DNA from: Balaenoptera acutorostrata
Lineage: Eukaryota; Chordata; Mammalia; Artiodactyla; Balaenopteridae
DNA: 64,000 nt
Direction: 5' to 3'
Assembly: GCF_949987535.1 (NCBI RefSeq)
Contig: NC_080082.1
Span: 27,817,164 to 27,881,163 of the forward strand
In this document: one piece after another, positions 63,188 to 64,000 of the stretch
How positions within the stretch are numbered: position 1 is the first letter of the stretch
Layout of the letters: each line of letters begins with the position of its first letter
The notes under the pieces: model-generated
Told to the model about the DNA's origin: nothing
The model's input: the letters and a program-made list of their open reading frames with translations, nothing else
Database searches by the model: none
Translations under genes and position numbers: made by a program

Positions 63188-64000
63188 GTAGCGTGAAATT
63201 GACCACCCAGCGCGCTGGTGTCTGTGGTGTGCTTCTGCATGGCTTGGGCTCTTTCCTGCATGGGTGCCATGGTCTTGGCGTGGGACCACTGTTTGGGCTC
63301 ATGGAACACCACCCCTTCTTCCTCTGCTGACCAGTGCCTTCATCTTGCTTTGTGGTGACTTGAAGAGTATTAGTCCCCTTCTCTTTGTGCCTAAAATTCC
63401 ACAATTAGCAATTCATTTCTTTGGGTTAAACATAGCTTTTTGCAGATCATCAGTTTTTATACAGGTAGTCACTCATACCCGAGTTTAAACAAGTCCCTCA
63501 GATCTCCAGGCCAAAAGGCTTGGGGCAGGGAGCTGGGTGGGGGAAGAGAATAATCAGGGGAATGGGCCAGAAGAGGAATGTGGAGGTCCGTTGCAGACAG
63601 AATCTACCGACCTTGAGAGTTGGCTGGGAGCTAGACTTTCTGAGGACTGTTGTTATCTGCTCAGCAAATTCCCTTTCAGGAAAGGGGAGGCCCCCAGGTG
63701 CTGACAGGCAGACCCAGAGGAGGCGTCCTCAGGGGCCAGTGCAGAGAGAGAGCCTGTCTGGATCCATTTAATTGTGACAAGATCCCCGCAGTGGCCTTCG
63801 GGCTCCTGCTGTTTGCTGCCTGATGACAAAGTGCTGGGGGACATACTGGTGCCTCTGGGCTAACCCCTGTCACTTTCTGCCTTGACTCAAACCAGACCTG
63901 CCATTTTCCCTTTAATTTGTTTGTTTGTTTTGGGATTACACTGGGCAAGGTTGCCTCCGAGATTCGCAGGCAGGTCGAGCTGAACATTTCACAAAAAGAG
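63188..64000. other. CNGB1 intron to the window edge; nothing further recognised
   Basis: I found no splice-supported exon. The next full-length CNGB1 exon should lie beyond 64000. Confidence 0.45.

Overview
This window is mammalian nuclear DNA, almost certainly from a cetacean. Three full-length tRNA-derived CHR-type SINEs of the whale/hippo class sit at 373-692, 43671-44019 and 50486-50842, and a short CHR-1-like copy sits at 30453-30583. An artiodactyl-type L1 3' end is at 7088-7289. Coding DNA is split into GT-AG exons and most of the rest is intron and old repeats. I cannot tell a toothed from a baleen whale by eye. No bacterial, viral or CRISPR-like content was seen.

Four protein genes lie in the order USB1(-), ZNF319(+), TEPP/SPMIP8(-), CNGB1(+), which is the order I know from human 16q21 in opposite orientation. 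Bases 1-5499 hold a complete but dead Tigger1 DNA transposon, itself split by a SINE, and the start of a USB1 intron. USB1 exons 3, 2 and 1 follow at 5500-5683, 7472-7638 and 8498-8595; its remaining exons lie left of base 1. A CpG island (about 8230-9760) separates the divergent USB1 and ZNF319 promoters. ZNF319 is carried by a single coding exon (11970-13727) with a long 3' UTR that probably ends just after an AATAAA at 19111. TEPP runs leftwards in seven coding exons between 28898 and 22582 and can be read from start to stop. CNGB1 runs rightwards from 36258 and is cut by the right edge; 15 consecutive coding exons (695 codons, phase 1) were placed.

The genes are not a functional pathway. 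USB1 trims U6 snRNA, ZNF319 is a zinc-finger protein, TEPP is a sperm axoneme protein, and CNGB1 is the beta subunit of the rod and olfactory cyclic-nucleotide-gated channel. The window covers the glutamic-acid-rich (GARP) half of CNGB1, upstream of the membrane domain.

The most unusual features are in CNGB1. One 915-base exon (52854-53768) encodes about 298 residues of almost uninterrupted acidic repeat, built from 51- and 138-base in-frame tandem units, much longer than I remember in human or cow. An intact, well-framed 74-codon exon with its own start (62920-63187) cannot continue the GARP frame but has the right phase to join the next CNGB1 exon. It is a candidate alternative N-terminus for a GARP-less (olfactory/testis type) channel subunit. 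Also notable are CRX-like sites before a candidate CNGB1 exon 1, a six-copy 52-base minisatellite, a 1-kb TG-rich tract, and five H-x-C variant zinc fingers in ZNF319.
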